Positions 1 through 9,971 of a stretch of 64,000 bases of DNA are shown here, piece after piece. A model generated the notes under the pieces. The model saw only the letters and a list, made by a program, of their open reading frames with translations, did not search any database and had not been told where the DNA came from. Position 1 is the stretch's first letter; each line of letters opens with the position of its first letter. The DNA comes from G963663775 sp963663775. GTDB taxonomy: Bacteria > Bacillota > Clostridia > Oscillospirales > Butyricicoccaceae. The stretch is taken from contig OY760624.1 of NCBI GenBank assembly GCA_963663775.1, forward strand, positions 2,108,001 to 2,172,000. The letters run 5' to 3'. The translations under genes were made by a program, and so were the position numbers.

Positions 1-1
1 C

Positions 2-811
2 CTCCTTGGGCTGGGGGGTGTTCATGATTGTTTATACAGTGCGGTTGTAATTTATTCTACCTTTGGGGAATTGATTTCCATCACTTATGTGGGGTTCAGT
101 ATTTTAGTGACCATGCATTTTGCCATGCATATCAAAAAAGCGTATGATATTTCCAAAAAAGTACCTGCCTTGGAGCAAGCGTACTTGAATGCGCAAATCA
201 AACCACACTTTTTGTTCAATACCCTAAATTCCATTGTGTCCCTCATCGACAGCAACCCTGAAAAGGCGGAGGATATGACCATTCAGCTTTCCCGCCATTT
301 TCGGCACATTATGGGGTTTGAGAATTTGCAAAAGACAATCTCGATTACACAGGAGTTGGAGATGTTAAACACCTATATCCGTATAGAACGCATTCGCTTT
401 CCGCAATTGCGCATTGAACTGCAGTATGATGCGGCATTGCTGTTTGATATTCCGCCATTTACCCTGCAGCCACTGGTGGAAAATGCAATCAAGTACGGGA
501 CACGAAACACCGCACAGCAAGAATATATCGAGGTCAGCATTCAAAGGCGGGAAAACGGCATTGTCGTGCAGGTCAGCGACAACGGAAAAGGGGTTTCCCA
601 AGAAACCTTGCAGCAGCTGCGGTCTGCCCTGCGGTTTGGAGAACGAGAACCCGCTGCGGCTGACAAGGCGCACATTGGACTTTATAACGTCAACCTGCGT
701 TTGAAAAACAGTTTGGGGGTCGAGCTTTGCTTGGAAAGTGAGCTGGATAACGGATTTTCTGTTTGGTTTTGTATTGCAGCCACGGATGGAAAGAGGGGAA
801 CGATAGAATGA
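2..811 (+). CDS. LytS/YesM-type sensor histidine kinase, 5' end outside window
   Basis: Membrane sensor kinase that would phosphorylate the response regulator encoded next. The frame is open to the left edge of the window. A TTG at 71 could be read as a start, but the residues before it continue a hydrophobic membrane stretch, so the gene is most likely cut by the window edge. Visible parts are a transmembrane region, the His_kinase box (QIKPHFLFNTLNS, with the phospho-accepting His), the N box (LVENAIKYG), the G1 box (DNGKGV) and a final glycine box (HIGLYNVNLRL). This box pattern is typical of LytS/YesM-type kinases rather than HisKA kinases. Its TGA overlaps the ATG of the regulator (ATGA), so the pair is translationally coupled. 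The signal sensed is unknown. Confidence 0.88.
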   Translation, partial: LLGLGGVHDCLYSAVVIYSTFGELISITYVGFSILVTMHFAMHIKKAYDISKKVPALEQAYLNAQIKPHFLFNTLNSIVSLIDSNPEKAEDMTIQLSRHFRHIMGFENLQKTISITQELEMLNTYIRIERIRFPQLRIELQYDAALLFDIPPFTLQPLVENAIKYGTRNTAQQEYIEVSIQRRENGIVVQVSDNGKGVSQETLQQLRSALRFGEREPAAADKAHIGLYNVNLRLKNSLGVELCLESELDNGFSVWFCIAATDGKRGTIE

Positions 812-1755
812 ACGTTGTAATTGTAGATGATGAACCGCTGGCGATTGATATTTTGGTGCGTAAGCTTGGAAAAATCCAAAACATTGTTGTTGTGCAAACC
901 TTTACAGATGCAAGGCACGCATTGCAAGCCATTCCGAATTTAACGGTTGACTTGGCTTTTTTAGATATGGAAATGCCGGGTATCTCTGGCGTAGAGCTGG
1001 CAAAACAGCTGCAAAAGCAGTGCGCACAGCTGGAATTCATTTTTGTAACGGCGTTTCAGCAATATGCTGTGGAGGCATTTCATTTGCATGCACTGCATTA
1101 TTTGCTCAAACCCATCAATCAAGAGGATTTGCAGGAAGCACTGCGCAGAATGCCTGCAATAGCGGAAACAAGCAAGGATGCCCATCTGCCGATGGCATAT
1201 TGCTTCGGGGCATTTCATTGCATCGACCAAACCGGCAAACGACTGCATTGGAGCTCTGTGAAAACAGAGGAGTTGTTTTCTATTTTACTGCTCTATGAAA
1301 AAGAAGGGGTTGAAAAATGGCGATTGTCCGAATGGCTCTGGTCGGAAGCCACACCGGACAAGGCGATACAGAATGTATATACTACGGTTTCTCGTTTGAA
1401 AAAAACCTTGCAGCAGCACCAGTTCACCTGCAAAATCTCCAATATGAACGGCATTTACAGCTTGGACCGCGGCAACATGAACTGCGATTATGCACAATAC
1501 AGGCAGATGAAGCCACGGCTTTTAAAGCAGGAACTGGATGTGAACGCTGTAAAAGATGCAGAACAATGTTTGTTATTGTTGCACAATAACTTGATGGATG
1601 GGCGAGATTATCCTTGGGCACGAGAGAAAGCCTATCAGCTTGCGATGGAGCAGGAGATGCTTCTCCAGCGGCTGTTAGAGTACTATGAACGCATCGAAAG
1701 CCCCAAATCCAATGATATTCTCCGAAAAATAAATGCCCTTTATGAGGATGCATAA
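808..1755 (+). CDS. Response regulator with winged-helix / SARP-like output domain
   Basis: DNA-binding response regulator of 315 residues, partner of the upstream kinase. The receiver domain (about residues 1-120) has the acidic pair D7-D8, phospho-acceptor D53 in FLDMEMPG and the conserved Lys in LLKPIN. The C-terminal half holds a winged-helix segment (KWRLSEWLWSE, then VYTTVSRLKK) followed by a helical tail, as in SARP/BTAD-type regulators rather than the LytTR domain usual for LytS partners. The ATG at 808 is preferred over a GTG at 763 because it follows an AGAGGGGA ribosome-binding site and starts exactly at the receiver domain. The surface-protein gene lies about 170 bp downstream on the same strand and is a plausible target; this is inference. 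Confidence 0.88.
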   Translation: MNVVIVDDEPLAIDILVRKLGKIQNIVVVQTFTDARHALQAIPNLTVDLAFLDMEMPGISGVELAKQLQKQCAQLEFIFVTAFQQYAVEAFHLHALHYLLKPINQEDLQEALRRMPAIAETSKDAHLPMAYCFGAFHCIDQTGKRLHWSSVKTEELFSILLLYEKEGVEKWRLSEWLWSEATPDKAIQNVYTTVSRLKKTLQQHQFTCKISNMNGIYSLDRGNMNCDYAQYRQMKPRLLKQELDVNAVKDAEQCLLLLHNNLMDGRDYPWAREKAYQLAMEQEMLLQRLLEYYERIESPKSNDILRKINALYEDA

Positions 1756-1923
1756 CACAACCGCTGTTTCTTTGTAAAATTGCTTCTGGATGGCATCAGG
1801 TGGCAGGCGGCAGACGAGCCGCTCACCCGTGTCAGAAATTTGTAAGATTGCGCTGTTATACTAAAATAAGATGGGGAATACCATTGCATAATCTTACATT
1901 TACAAAAAAAGGAGTGCAAAGAA

Positions 1924-4900
1924 ATGAGGAAACGATTTTTGGCGGCATTTTTATCCCTGCTCATGGTGATAGGGATGCTACCGCAAACAACCCTTTGGGC
2001 ACAGGCGGCATCGAGCACATGGGATGGCTCAGTGGCGGCTACCTTTGCGGGCGGCAGCGGCACAGAGGCTGACCCCTACCAAATCGCCACCGCAGAGCAG
2101 CTTGCCCGCATGGCATCCGTGGTGAACACGGACAATGTAAGCTATGGCGGCAAATACTATACGCTAACGGACGACATTGTGCTGAATGACACCAGCGATG
2201 CAAGTTGGACATCGAACAGTCCGAACGCATGGACACCGATTGGGAATAGCACAAATCAATTTAAGGGCGTCTTTGACGGCGCAGGGCATACGGTTTCCGG
2301 TGTCTACATCAACGACAGCACCGCCACGAACCAAGGCTTGTTTGGGTTCATCGGCTATAACAGCGCTACCGGTGCTGGCGCAACGGTGAAAAATGTTGGC
2401 GTGGTCAACAGTGCTATCACCGCAAGCCAGTATGTCGGCGGTGTCGTAGGATATGATGGCTACGGCACTGTGGATAACTGCTACAGTACAGGCAGTATCA
2501 CAGCTGACTGGCGGGTCGGCGGTGTCGTGGGCGTCGGCGGCTACAACTGTGTGGTAAAAAACAGCTATAATGAGAGCACTGTAATCGGCAGCACGAACGG
2601 TTATGCGGGTGGTGTTGTTGGTATATTCAGCGGTCAAAACGGAATCATCTATAACTGCTACAACACCGGTTCGGTTTCTGGCGGCTCAACCAATGCGGGC
2701 GGCATCGTTGGGGATACCTCCAATAATGGCGACATCGCTGGCAGCATCACAAACTGCTACAATACGGGTGAGGTCAGCAGTGCTGGGCTCAAGGGTACAA
2801 TCGTTGGAAGTAACGAATATACGGTGCAGAATTGCTACTGGCTCAGCACCTTGTCTGTAGCGAATGCCCTTGGTTTCAACAGGGGTGCTGCCGCTACGAA
2901 CTGCGCTTCCTTCTCTGGCAGCGATACCGCTTGGACGCTGGATAACGCTTCCGCATTCACGCTGACCACAGCGGGTGCAGCTTCTGTCGAGGTTGCCGCA
3001 GGTGCTTCTCTGGTAACGGCACTGAATGCATGGGCGGACACTGCGGATTATCACAAATGGCGTGCAGCGGCTTCAACCTCAGAAAACGGCGGCTATCCCA
3101 TCTATGTGCTGCAAGTGACGTACAATGGCAATGGCGCGACCGGCGGCAGTGTGCCAACCGACAGCACGGCATATGACAGCGGCGATACCGCCACTGTTCT
3201 GGGCAACACGGGGTCACTGACCTGGACAGGACACACCTTCCTCGGCTGGGCGACTTCGTCCACCGCAACGACTGCAACCTATACCGCAGGCGACACCATT
3301 GCCATCACGGCAACCACCACCCTGTATGCAGTGTGGGAATCTAATTATTGGATTGACAATGCGGCAACGGCGTTTGCAGGTGGCAGCGGCACAGCGGCTG
3401 ACCCTTACCAAATCGCCACCGCAGCGCAGCTTGCCCGCATGGCATCCGTGGTGAACACGAGCAATGCAACCTACGGCAGCAAATACTATACCTTAACGGC
3501 AGACATTGTGCTGAATGACACCAGCGATGCGGGTTGGGCATCGGGCAACCCTAAAATCTGGACACCGATTGGGGATAGCACAAATACGTTCAAGGGCGTC
3601 TTTGACGGCGCAAGGCATACGATTTCCGGCATCTATATCAATGACAGCACTGCGGATTACCAAGGCTTATTCGGTGCTGCAGACAGCAACGCCGTGCTGA
3701 AAAATATAAGTGTGGTCAACTGTTCTATCACAGCAAACCAATATGTCGGGGGTGTCGTGGGGTATCTCTATGGCACCCTGGACAACTGCTACAGCACGGG
3801 CAGCATCACAGGCGATTCGTTTGTTGGTGGTATTGCAGGCAGCGTCACCTCCAACTGTACGGTGCAAAACAGCTACAGCACAAGCACCATTACCTGCATT
3901 ACCGGTACGGCTGGTGGTATTGTGGGCGCAATCGGTGGTGGCACCAAAATCCGCAACTGCTACAACATCGGTACGGTTTCTGGAGGAAGCAAAATGGGCG
4001 GCATTGTCGGAGATGCCTATGATATGGCCAACGCAGCGGGCAGCATCATCACAAACTGCTATAATGCGGGTGAGGTCAGCACTGGCACCAGCAATGGTGC
4101 ACTCATCGGCAATTACTGGGGTTATACGGTGAAAAACTGCTACTGGTTCAGCACCGCATCCGCAACAGATGGCAACAATAACGTAGCCTCCTTTTCTACG
4201 CCTACAACCGTTGCCATTGGCAACAGCAATGGCATGGTTCCTACAGATATCTATGCCTTCTCTGGCAGCGGCGCAGCTTGTACACTGAACAACGCATCCC
4301 CATTCACAGTTACCACAGCGGGCGCAGCGTCTATCGAGGTTTCCGCAGGTGCTTCTCTGGTAACGGCACTGAATGCATGGGCGGACACCGCAGCTTATCG
4401 CAAATGGGGTGCCGCCGCTTCAACCTCGGTAAACAGCGGCTATCCCATCTATGCGCTGCAAGTGATATACAACGGCAATGGCGCGACCGGCGGCAGTGTG
4501 CCGACCGACAGCACATATGGCAGCGGCGCCACCGCCACTGTTCTGGGCAACACGGGGTCACTGACCAAGACAGGCTATGCTTTCAGCGGCTGGGCAACCT
4601 CTCCCACCGCAACAACAGCAACCTATACCGCAGGTGACACCATTGCCATCACGGCAGATACCACCCTGTATGCGGTGTGGGAATCCAATTATTGGATTGA
4701 CAATGCAGCAACGGCGTTTGCAGGCGGCAGCGGCACAGAAGCCGACCCTTACCAAATCGCCACCGCAGCGCAGCTTGCGTATCTTTCGAAGCAAGTGCAG
4801 AATGGTTCTCCAATCAATGCAAGTTGCTTCCAACTAACAGCAGATATTGTGTTGAACGATACCAGCGATGCAGGTTGGGCATCGGACAGCCCGAAAATCT

Positions 4901-7569
4901 GGACACCGATTGGGGATAAGGTCAATTACTACTTCAATGGAACCTTTGACGGCGCAGGGCATACGATTTCCGGCATCTATATCAATGACAGCACTGCGGA
5001 TTACCAAGGCTTATTCGGTGCTGCAGACACCAACGCAGTGCTGAAAAATATCAGTGTGGTCAACAGCTCTATTGTGGCAGGCTCTTATGTTGGCGGTGTT
5101 GTGGGGTATTCCCGTTTCAGCGTCTTGAACAACTGCTACAGCACGGGCAGCATCACCGGTGCGGACTATGTCGGCGGCATCGTTGGCTACGGCGCTTCCG
5201 TCAGCGTGGCAGACTGCCATAATGCGAGTGCGGTCACCGCTTCTGCTTCTGCAAGCGGCGACATCGGCGGTATCGCCGGCCGCACATCCGGCAATGTGAG
5301 AATCAGCAACAGTTACAACCTCGGCACGATTTCCGGCGGAGCAAACGCCGGCGGTATTGTCGGGTATGCGACATATCCAACGATGAACAGTTCTGCGCAT
5401 GTCTTCCGCAACTGCTTTAATGCCGGTGCAGTCAGCGGTGCTACCAATAATGGTGCGATTGTCGGAAGCAATAATTATGACGGTAAGGTACAGTTTTGCT
5501 ACTGGCTCAACACCTTGTCCCTCAATGCCATTGGCACGGGCACGGCTGCCACAGACTGCTATACCTTCTCCGGCAACGGCACCGCTTGGACACTAGACAA
5601 CGCTTCTGAATTTGCCGTTACCACAGCGAGTGGTGATTCTGCCACCGTTGCCGCAGGCGCTTCGCTGGAAACGGCACTGAACGCATGGCCGAACACGACA
5701 GCATATCGCAAATGGCTTGCGGCAACTTTGCCCTCTGTAAACGATGGCTATCCGACTTATACGCTGCAAGTGGCATATAGCGGCAATGGCTCGGATGGCG
5801 GCAGCGTGCCGACCGATGATACCTATTATCAAAGCGGCACTACCGCCACGGTTCTGGACAACACGGGGTCACTGACCAAGGCAGGGTATGTGTTCCTCGG
5901 CTGGGCGACATCTTCCACCGCAACCACCGCTGCATACACCGTAGGAGACACCTTCACCATCACCGCAGATACAGCTCTATATGCGGTTTGGGCTGCACCC
6001 ACCCTTGGCGTGACCTATGATGGCAATGGCGCAACCGGCGGAAGTACGCCAACCGATAGCACAGCCTATGATGAGAACGACACAATCACGGTTTTGGGCA
6101 ACACTGGTGCGCTGACCAAGACAGGCTACACTTTTGGCGGTTGGGCAACATCTTCCACCGCAACCACCGCTGCCTATACCGCAGGCAGTACCTTCACTAT
6201 CACTGCGGATACGACCCTATATGCGGTTTGGACGGCTGCGGCATCTGGTGGCTCGAGTTCCTCCGGCTCCTCAAGTTCCTCCAGCTCTAGCAGCTCCAAT
6301 AATACTGCGTCTACCAGACCGACCGCAACCGTGGACGGCACAAACAAGGCAATTACCTCCTCCGTTATTTCGAGAGATACCAGTGGACAAATCAAAACCA
6401 CGGTAACAGTTGATGAATCGGACATGAAAACGGTGCTATCCTCCAAGTCAACCGGTGATAAGGTGACATTGGCGGTGTCTGCGGGTTCTGATGTTTCAGA
6501 AAGCGTATTGACAGGTCAAACCGTAAAGGACATGGAAAGCAAGTCCATTGTGCTTGCAATGCAGACGGAAAAGGCTTCGTATACCATTCCGGCGAAGGAA
6601 ATCAATATTGATGCAGTTTCGGCACAGATTGGTGCTTCTGTGCCCCTTTCAGATGTCAAAGTAAGTGTGCAAATTGCAGAAGCCTCTGCTGAAGCCACCA
6701 AGGTGGTAGAGAATGCAGCGGAAAGCGGTTCGTTTTCCATCATAACACCGCCGATTGATTTTACCATCAGCTGTGAATACAACGGACAAACCGTTTCGGT
6801 CAGCAAGTTCAATGCGTATGTTGAGCGTATGGTTGCCATTCCGGACGGGGTTGACCCGAGCAAGATTACAACCGCAGTGGTGGTAGCAGAAGACGGCACT
6901 TCTCATCATGTACCAACCAAGATTATACAGCTGGACGGCATCTATTATGCGCAAATTAACAGCTTGACCAACAGTGTGTATGCTGTGGTTTGGCATCCGG
7001 TTACCTTTGCCGATATGGAAAATCATTGGGCACAAGCAGATGTCAATGACATGGGTTCTCGCATGGTTATCACAGGGACAGGCGAGAATACCTACGAACC
7101 AAACCGCAATATGACCCGTGCAGAATTTGCGGCAGTCATGGTGCGTGCATTGGGGCTGACCGCAGGCGAGGGTATCACCGACTTTACGGACATCGACCAA
7201 GACGCATGGTACAGTGGTTATGTGGAAACAGCAGTATCCTATGGCATCCTACAGGGCTACGACAACGGCACCTTTGCCCCAAATGCAACCATCACACGGG
7301 AACAAGCGATGACCATTGTTGCCCGTGCAATGACACTGACGGGCGTGGAAACCACCGTGGCGGATGCAGACAGTGACGCGCTGCTTCAGGCATATACGGA
7401 CCAAAACAGCATTGCAGCATATGCAAAAACAGCGATTGCGACCTGTCTGCAGGCAGGCATTGTAAACGGCAGCACAGACACAACCCTCTCTCCAAAGGGC
7501 AGTGTTACACGTGCACAAGTCGCAGTAATGGTAGCAAGATTGCTGCAAAAATCAGATTTGATTGATTGA
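1924..7569 (+). CDS. Giant SLH-anchored surface protein with GLUG and Flg_new repeats
   Basis: Secreted cell-surface protein of 1881 residues, probably held to the wall by its C-terminal S-layer homology domains. A signal peptide (MRKRFLAAFLSLLMVIGMLP, cleavage after AQA) is followed by three long modules of about 440 residues. Each opens with FAGGSGT.ADPYQIATA, continues with an ADIVLNDTSDA segment and runs of GLUG-type motifs (GGIVG, NCYNTG), and closes with a Listeria-Bacteroides (Flg_new) repeat ending TLYAVW. A fourth Flg_new repeat stands alone at about nt 6000-6235. Then come a Ser-rich linker (about residues 1440-1460), a beta-rich stalk and three SLH domains from about residue 1694 to the end. 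The ATG has an AAAGGAGTG site. Ligand and function are unknown; adhesin is a reasonable guess. Confidence 0.88.
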   Translation: MRKRFLAAFLSLLMVIGMLPQTTLWAQAASSTWDGSVAATFAGGSGTEADPYQIATAEQLARMASVVNTDNVSYGGKYYTLTDDIVLNDTSDASWTSNSPNAWTPIGNSTNQFKGVFDGAGHTVSGVYINDSTATNQGLFGFIGYNSATGAGATVKNVGVVNSAITASQYVGGVVGYDGYGTVDNCYSTGSITADWRVGGVVGVGGYNCVVKNSYNESTVIGSTNGYAGGVVGIFSGQNGIIYNCYNTGSVSGGSTNAGGIVGDTSNNGDIAGSITNCYNTGEVSSAGLKGTIVGSNEYTVQNCYWLSTLSVANALGFNRGAAATNCASFSGSDTAWTLDNASAFTLTTAGAASVEVAAGASLVTALNAWADTADYHKWRAAASTSENGGYPIYVLQVTYNGNGATGGSVPTDSTAYDSGDTATVLGNTGSLTWTGHTFLGWATSSTATTATYTAGDTIAITATTTLYAVWESNYWIDNAATAFAGGSGTAADPYQIATAAQLARMASVVNTSNATYGSKYYTLTADIVLNDTSDAGWASGNPKIWTPIGDSTNTFKGVFDGARHTISGIYINDSTADYQGLFGAADSNAVLKNISVVNCSITANQYVGGVVGYLYGTLDNCYSTGSITGDSFVGGIAGSVTSNCTVQNSYSTSTITCITGTAGGIVGAIGGGTKIRNCYNIGTVSGGSKMGGIVGDAYDMANAAGSIITNCYNAGEVSTGTSNGALIGNYWGYTVKNCYWFSTASATDGNNNVASFSTPTTVAIGNSNGMVPTDIYAFSGSGAACTLNNASPFTVTTAGAASIEVSAGASLVTALNAWADTAAYRKWGAAASTSVNSGYPIYALQVIYNGNGATGGSVPTDSTYGSGATATVLGNTGSLTKTGYAFSGWATSPTATTATYTAGDTIAITADTTLYAVWESNYWIDNAATAFAGGSGTEADPYQIATAAQLAYLSKQVQNGSPINASCFQLTADIVLNDTSDAGWASDSPKIWTPIGDKVNYYFNGTFDGAGHTISGIYINDSTADYQGLFGAADTNAVLKNISVVNSSIVAGSYVGGVVGYSRFSVLNNCYSTGSITGADYVGGIVGYGASVSVADCHNASAVTASASASGDIGGIAGRTSGNVRISNSYNLGTISGGANAGGIVGYATYPTMNSSAHVFRNCFNAGAVSGATNNGAIVGSNNYDGKVQFCYWLNTLSLNAIGTGTAATDCYTFSGNGTAWTLDNASEFAVTTASGDSATVAAGASLETALNAWPNTTAYRKWLAATLPSVNDGYPTYTLQVAYSGNGSDGGSVPTDDTYYQSGTTATVLDNTGSLTKAGYVFLGWATSSTATTAAYTVGDTFTITADTALYAVWAAPTLGVTYDGNGATGGSTPTDSTAYDENDTITVLGNTGALTKTGYTFGGWATSSTATTAAYTAGSTFTITADTTLYAVWTAAASGGSSSSGSSSSSSSSSSNNTASTRPTATVDGTNKAITSSVISRDTSGQIKTTVTVDESDMKTVLSSKSTGDKVTLAVSAGSDVSESVLTGQTVKDMESKSIVLAMQTEKASYTIPAKEINIDAVSAQIGASVPLSDVKVSVQIAEASAEATKVVENAAESGSFSIITPPIDFTISCEYNGQTVSVSKFNAYVERMVAIPDGVDPSKITTAVVVAEDGTSHHVPTKIIQLDGIYYAQINSLTNSVYAVVWHPVTFADMENHWAQADVNDMGSRMVITGTGENTYEPNRNMTRAEFAAVMVRALGLTAGEGITDFTDIDQDAWYSGYVETAVSYGILQGYDNGTFAPNATITREQAMTIVARAMTLTGVETTVADADSDALLQAYTDQNSIAAYAKTAIATCLQAGIVNGSTDTTLSPKGSVTRAQVAVMVARLLQKSDLID
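2029..6234 (+). repeat. Three long tandem intragenic repeat modules plus a fourth short repeat
   Basis: Within the surface-protein gene, nt about 2029-3345, 3346-4686 and 4687-5994 are three similar copies of one module, and 5995-6234 is an extra copy of the module's last part. Long stretches match between copies at the nucleotide level, for example around 3340-3420 and 4675-4755. This points to duplication by recombination. Copy number could vary between strains. Confidence 0.8.
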
Positions 7570-7696
7570 TGCAGCATAGCATAACGATGGATTTTCAGAG
7601 TGCTTTCTACATCGGCACATTCAGAATCTGTATGACCAGAAGCAGTTGAGCACAAAAAAGTGATATACCAAGACGCTTATCCCGCTCGGGAATACA

Positions 7697-7775
7697 GCTT
7701 CTAAAAAACACCCCCCTCACGCACAGGCTATTATGAAACAGCTATGTGTGAGGGGGTGTTTTTGTGAAAGGTCTG
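7697..7775. repeat. Copy 1 of a duplicated G/C-armed hairpin (spoIIID leader copy)
   Basis: A stem-loop with arms built on ACACCCCC and GGGGGTGT around the loop AGGCTATTATGAAACAGCTA, followed by TTTTTGTGAAAGGTCTG. The same sequence, with few changes, lies at 23640-23717, where it carries the ribosome-binding site, GTG start and first codons of spoIIID. Here the coding part stops after GGTCTG, so this copy has no gene. It may now act as a terminator between the surface-protein gene and the convergent kinase pseudogene. Confidence 0.75.
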
Positions 7776-7786
7776 TTATGGACGAA

Positions 7787-8485
7787 TCAGAACCCGCATA
7801 GGCGCTTCTTTTCCTGATAACCAGAATATTCCAAATCCATAAACCAGAAGATTGTCAGACCATTTCGGCAATCCACGCCATAGGATATTTTATGCGCTTT
7901 GAGAATTGTGCTGACAATCGATAGTCCAATCCCTGTTCCTTGTTTGCGGGCACTTTGGTGCTGACTGCGTTGATATCGCTCTCAAATTCGTTCACGTTCT
8001 TCTTCTGGAATCGATTCGCCGTGATTGATGACAGATACACGCACGCCCGTTTTCACAGGCTCAATTTTGACCGTGACAGTTTTATCATCCTGCGAATGGT
8101 TGATTGCGTTATAGAGCAGATTACGAATGACTTGGCTGATTTTCAATGCATCTATGTGCACTGGAATCTCTTTTTCTGCGCTCTCTAAGCAAAGCTTGGT
8201 GTTGTTGTCCCGTGCGCACTTTTCACAGTTCAGCATCTCAGACGCTACAACCTCATAAAGATTATATACCTCTATTTTCAGTGGAAGATAGACCGTCTGA
8301 AGCTGGGAATAGTCCAAGATATCATTTACCATTTCGGACATGCGTTTTGCCTCAGAAATAATCAGATTAAGACCATCGTCGCGTTTTACCGCATCCCTCC
8401 AAGTGATGTCACGCACCATTTCGGCATAGCCGCCAATCAGTGCCAGCGGAGAGCGCAATTCGTGGGACACGTTGGCAAACACCAC
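7787..8485 (-). pseudogene. Sensor histidine kinase, 3' part, cut off by an IS and carrying a nonsense codon
   Basis: HisKA and HATPase parts of a membrane sensor kinase. Visible are the H box (NVSHELRSPLALIGGYAEM), the N box (RNLLYNAINHS) and, after an in-frame TGA at 7982-7984, the G2 box (GTGIGLSIV) and the ending LTIFWF. At the stop codon related kinases read I-W-E/D-R-Y, so the TGA has probably replaced a TGG. Reading resumes in the same frame for 65 codons to the TGA at 7787. The 5' side joins an IS110-type element at about 8486. The HAMP part of the same gene lies beyond that element at 10100-10227. No functional kinase can be made. Confidence 0.85.
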
Positions 8486-8760
8486 CTATTACAATATATT
8501 TGGAACCGGAGCTCGGCAGCCAGCCGGGCTCCTTTCCATCTCGTGCCTAAGCTATACTGAGAGGAGTAACTGGCTGACCATCACCCCCTTGGGTTTCCAC
8601 GCCCGCACGAAAGACTGTCAGCCATCCTCTTGTTGTAGCGTTCGATTTGAGCAGGTTGAGCCACCGGTATGCCGGAGTGTTCGTGTCACCCAATAGATTG
8701 AATCGGCAACGAGTAAAAGATGGATTCCAGTTGCAGATTACTTATATCGGAGGACTGATT
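8486..8760 (+). ncRNA. Candidate bridge RNA region of the IS110 element
   Basis: The non-coding left end between the IS boundary and the transposase start. In IS110-group elements this position encodes the structured bridge RNA that pairs with donor and target DNA. Short stems can be drawn, for example ACCGG-TATG-CCGG near 8663. The assignment rests on position and family knowledge; no loop has been matched to target or donor sequence. Confidence 0.4.
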
Positions 8761-9971
8761 ATGAACGCTGTAGGCATTGACGTTTCCAAAGGGAAAAGCA
8801 TGATAGCAATCATGCTTTTCCCTTTGGAGAGGTAGTACGCTCTCCCTTTGAAGTGCGTCACACTGCTAGTGAACTGAGCGAGCTGGCAAGGCTGCTTAAA
8901 AGCCTAGACGGTGAGACCCGCGTAGTAATGGAAGCCACGGGCAATTACCACGCACCGGTAGCGCGATTTCTCCATGACACCGGCATTTATGTCACCGTGG
9001 TCAATGCAATGCTAGTGCATGACTACGGAAACAACAGTTTAAGACGAGCCAAGACCGATAAGAAAGATGCCATCAAACTGGCGAATTATGCGATTGATCG
9101 TTGGCTCATGCTGCCACAATACTTCCCTGAGGAAGATACGCGACTCCTTTTGAAGAACTGCCAACGTCAGTATCAGCAGTATACAAAGTTGCGTACCATG
9201 CTGGGTAATAACCTGATTTCTCTCCTTGACCAAAGCTTCCCAGGGGCGAATCGGCTCTTTAACAGCGCACCTAGAGCGGATGGGAGCGAGAAATGGGTGG
9301 ACTTTATTTCTGCATTCTGGCACTGTGAATGTGTTTGCAGTCTCTCAGAAAAGGCGTTTATACTGCGCTACCAGAAGTGGTGTAGAAAACACGGCTATTA
9401 TTTCAGAGACGACAAGTCCTCTGAAATCTATGTAGCCGCCTGCAGTCACGTCAGTGTTATGCCGAAAACCGATACCGCAAAGCTGCTAGTGGCACAAGCC
9501 GTTTCTCAGCTCAGGGCTACATCTGCTGCCATTGCAGCTTTACAGATGGAGATGCGATCGTTAGCAGCCACCTTGCCCGAATATCCAGTTGTGATGCAGA
9601 TGTATGGAGTTGGGCCCTCACTTGGTCCGCAACTCATGGCGGAGATTGGTGATGTGCGCCGTTTTCACTCTAAGAAGGCACTAGTCGCTTTTGCTGGCAT
9701 TGATGCACCCCCTTACCAGTCTGGCACTGTAGATGTCCGCAGCCGCAGAATCTCCAAACGTGGATCTGCTGCGCTGCGTAGGACGCTATTTTTGGTAATG
9801 AGTGTGCTTTTACAGAACTCTCCAGAAAACGAACCTGTTTATCAGTTTATGGACAAGAAACGTACCGAAGGTAAGCCCTATAGGGTCTACATGATGGCAT
9901 CTGCTAACAAATTTCTGCGTATTTACTACGCAAAAGTGAATGCTTACTTAAATTCGACTATAACCCTTTAA
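8761..9971 (+). pseudogene. IS110-family DEDD transposase, frameshifted near its start
   Basis: The N-terminus (MNAVGIDVSKGKSM, with the first catalytic Asp) is in one frame and runs into a TAG at 8833. The rest, from PFGEVVRSPFEVRHTASEL onward, is in another frame, and its first possible start is a GTG at 8853. The remaining protein is otherwise whole: DEDD domain (VVMEATGNYH, RAKTDKKDA), and a Tnp_IS110 C-terminal domain with GVGP, FAGIDA and the conserved Ser in PYQSGT. The shift lies at a perfect inverted repeat (8786-8827). Unless the ribosome changes frame here, the enzyme lacks its first catalytic Asp. Confidence 0.8.
8786..8827. repeat. Perfect 19-bp inverted repeat with a 4-nt loop at the transposase frameshift
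   Basis: The left arm 8786-8804 (CCAAAGGGAAAAGCATGAT) and right arm 8809-8827 are exact reverse complements around AGCA. The right arm is where the reading frame is lost. A normal IS110 protein would read roughly IMRPFGE here, two nucleotides shorter, so the right arm looks as if it was copied from the left. Confidence 0.9.

Noticed and set aside
2029..6234. Regular repeats that could be mistaken for a CRISPR or tandem array.
   Set aside because: They are coding, about 1.3 kb long per unit, and keep the reading frame of one surface protein.
8853..9971. Treating the 372-codon frame as an intact transposase starting at GTG 8853.
   Set aside because: The first catalytic Asp and the MNAVGIDVSKGK start lie upstream in another frame, so the protein would lack part of its active site.
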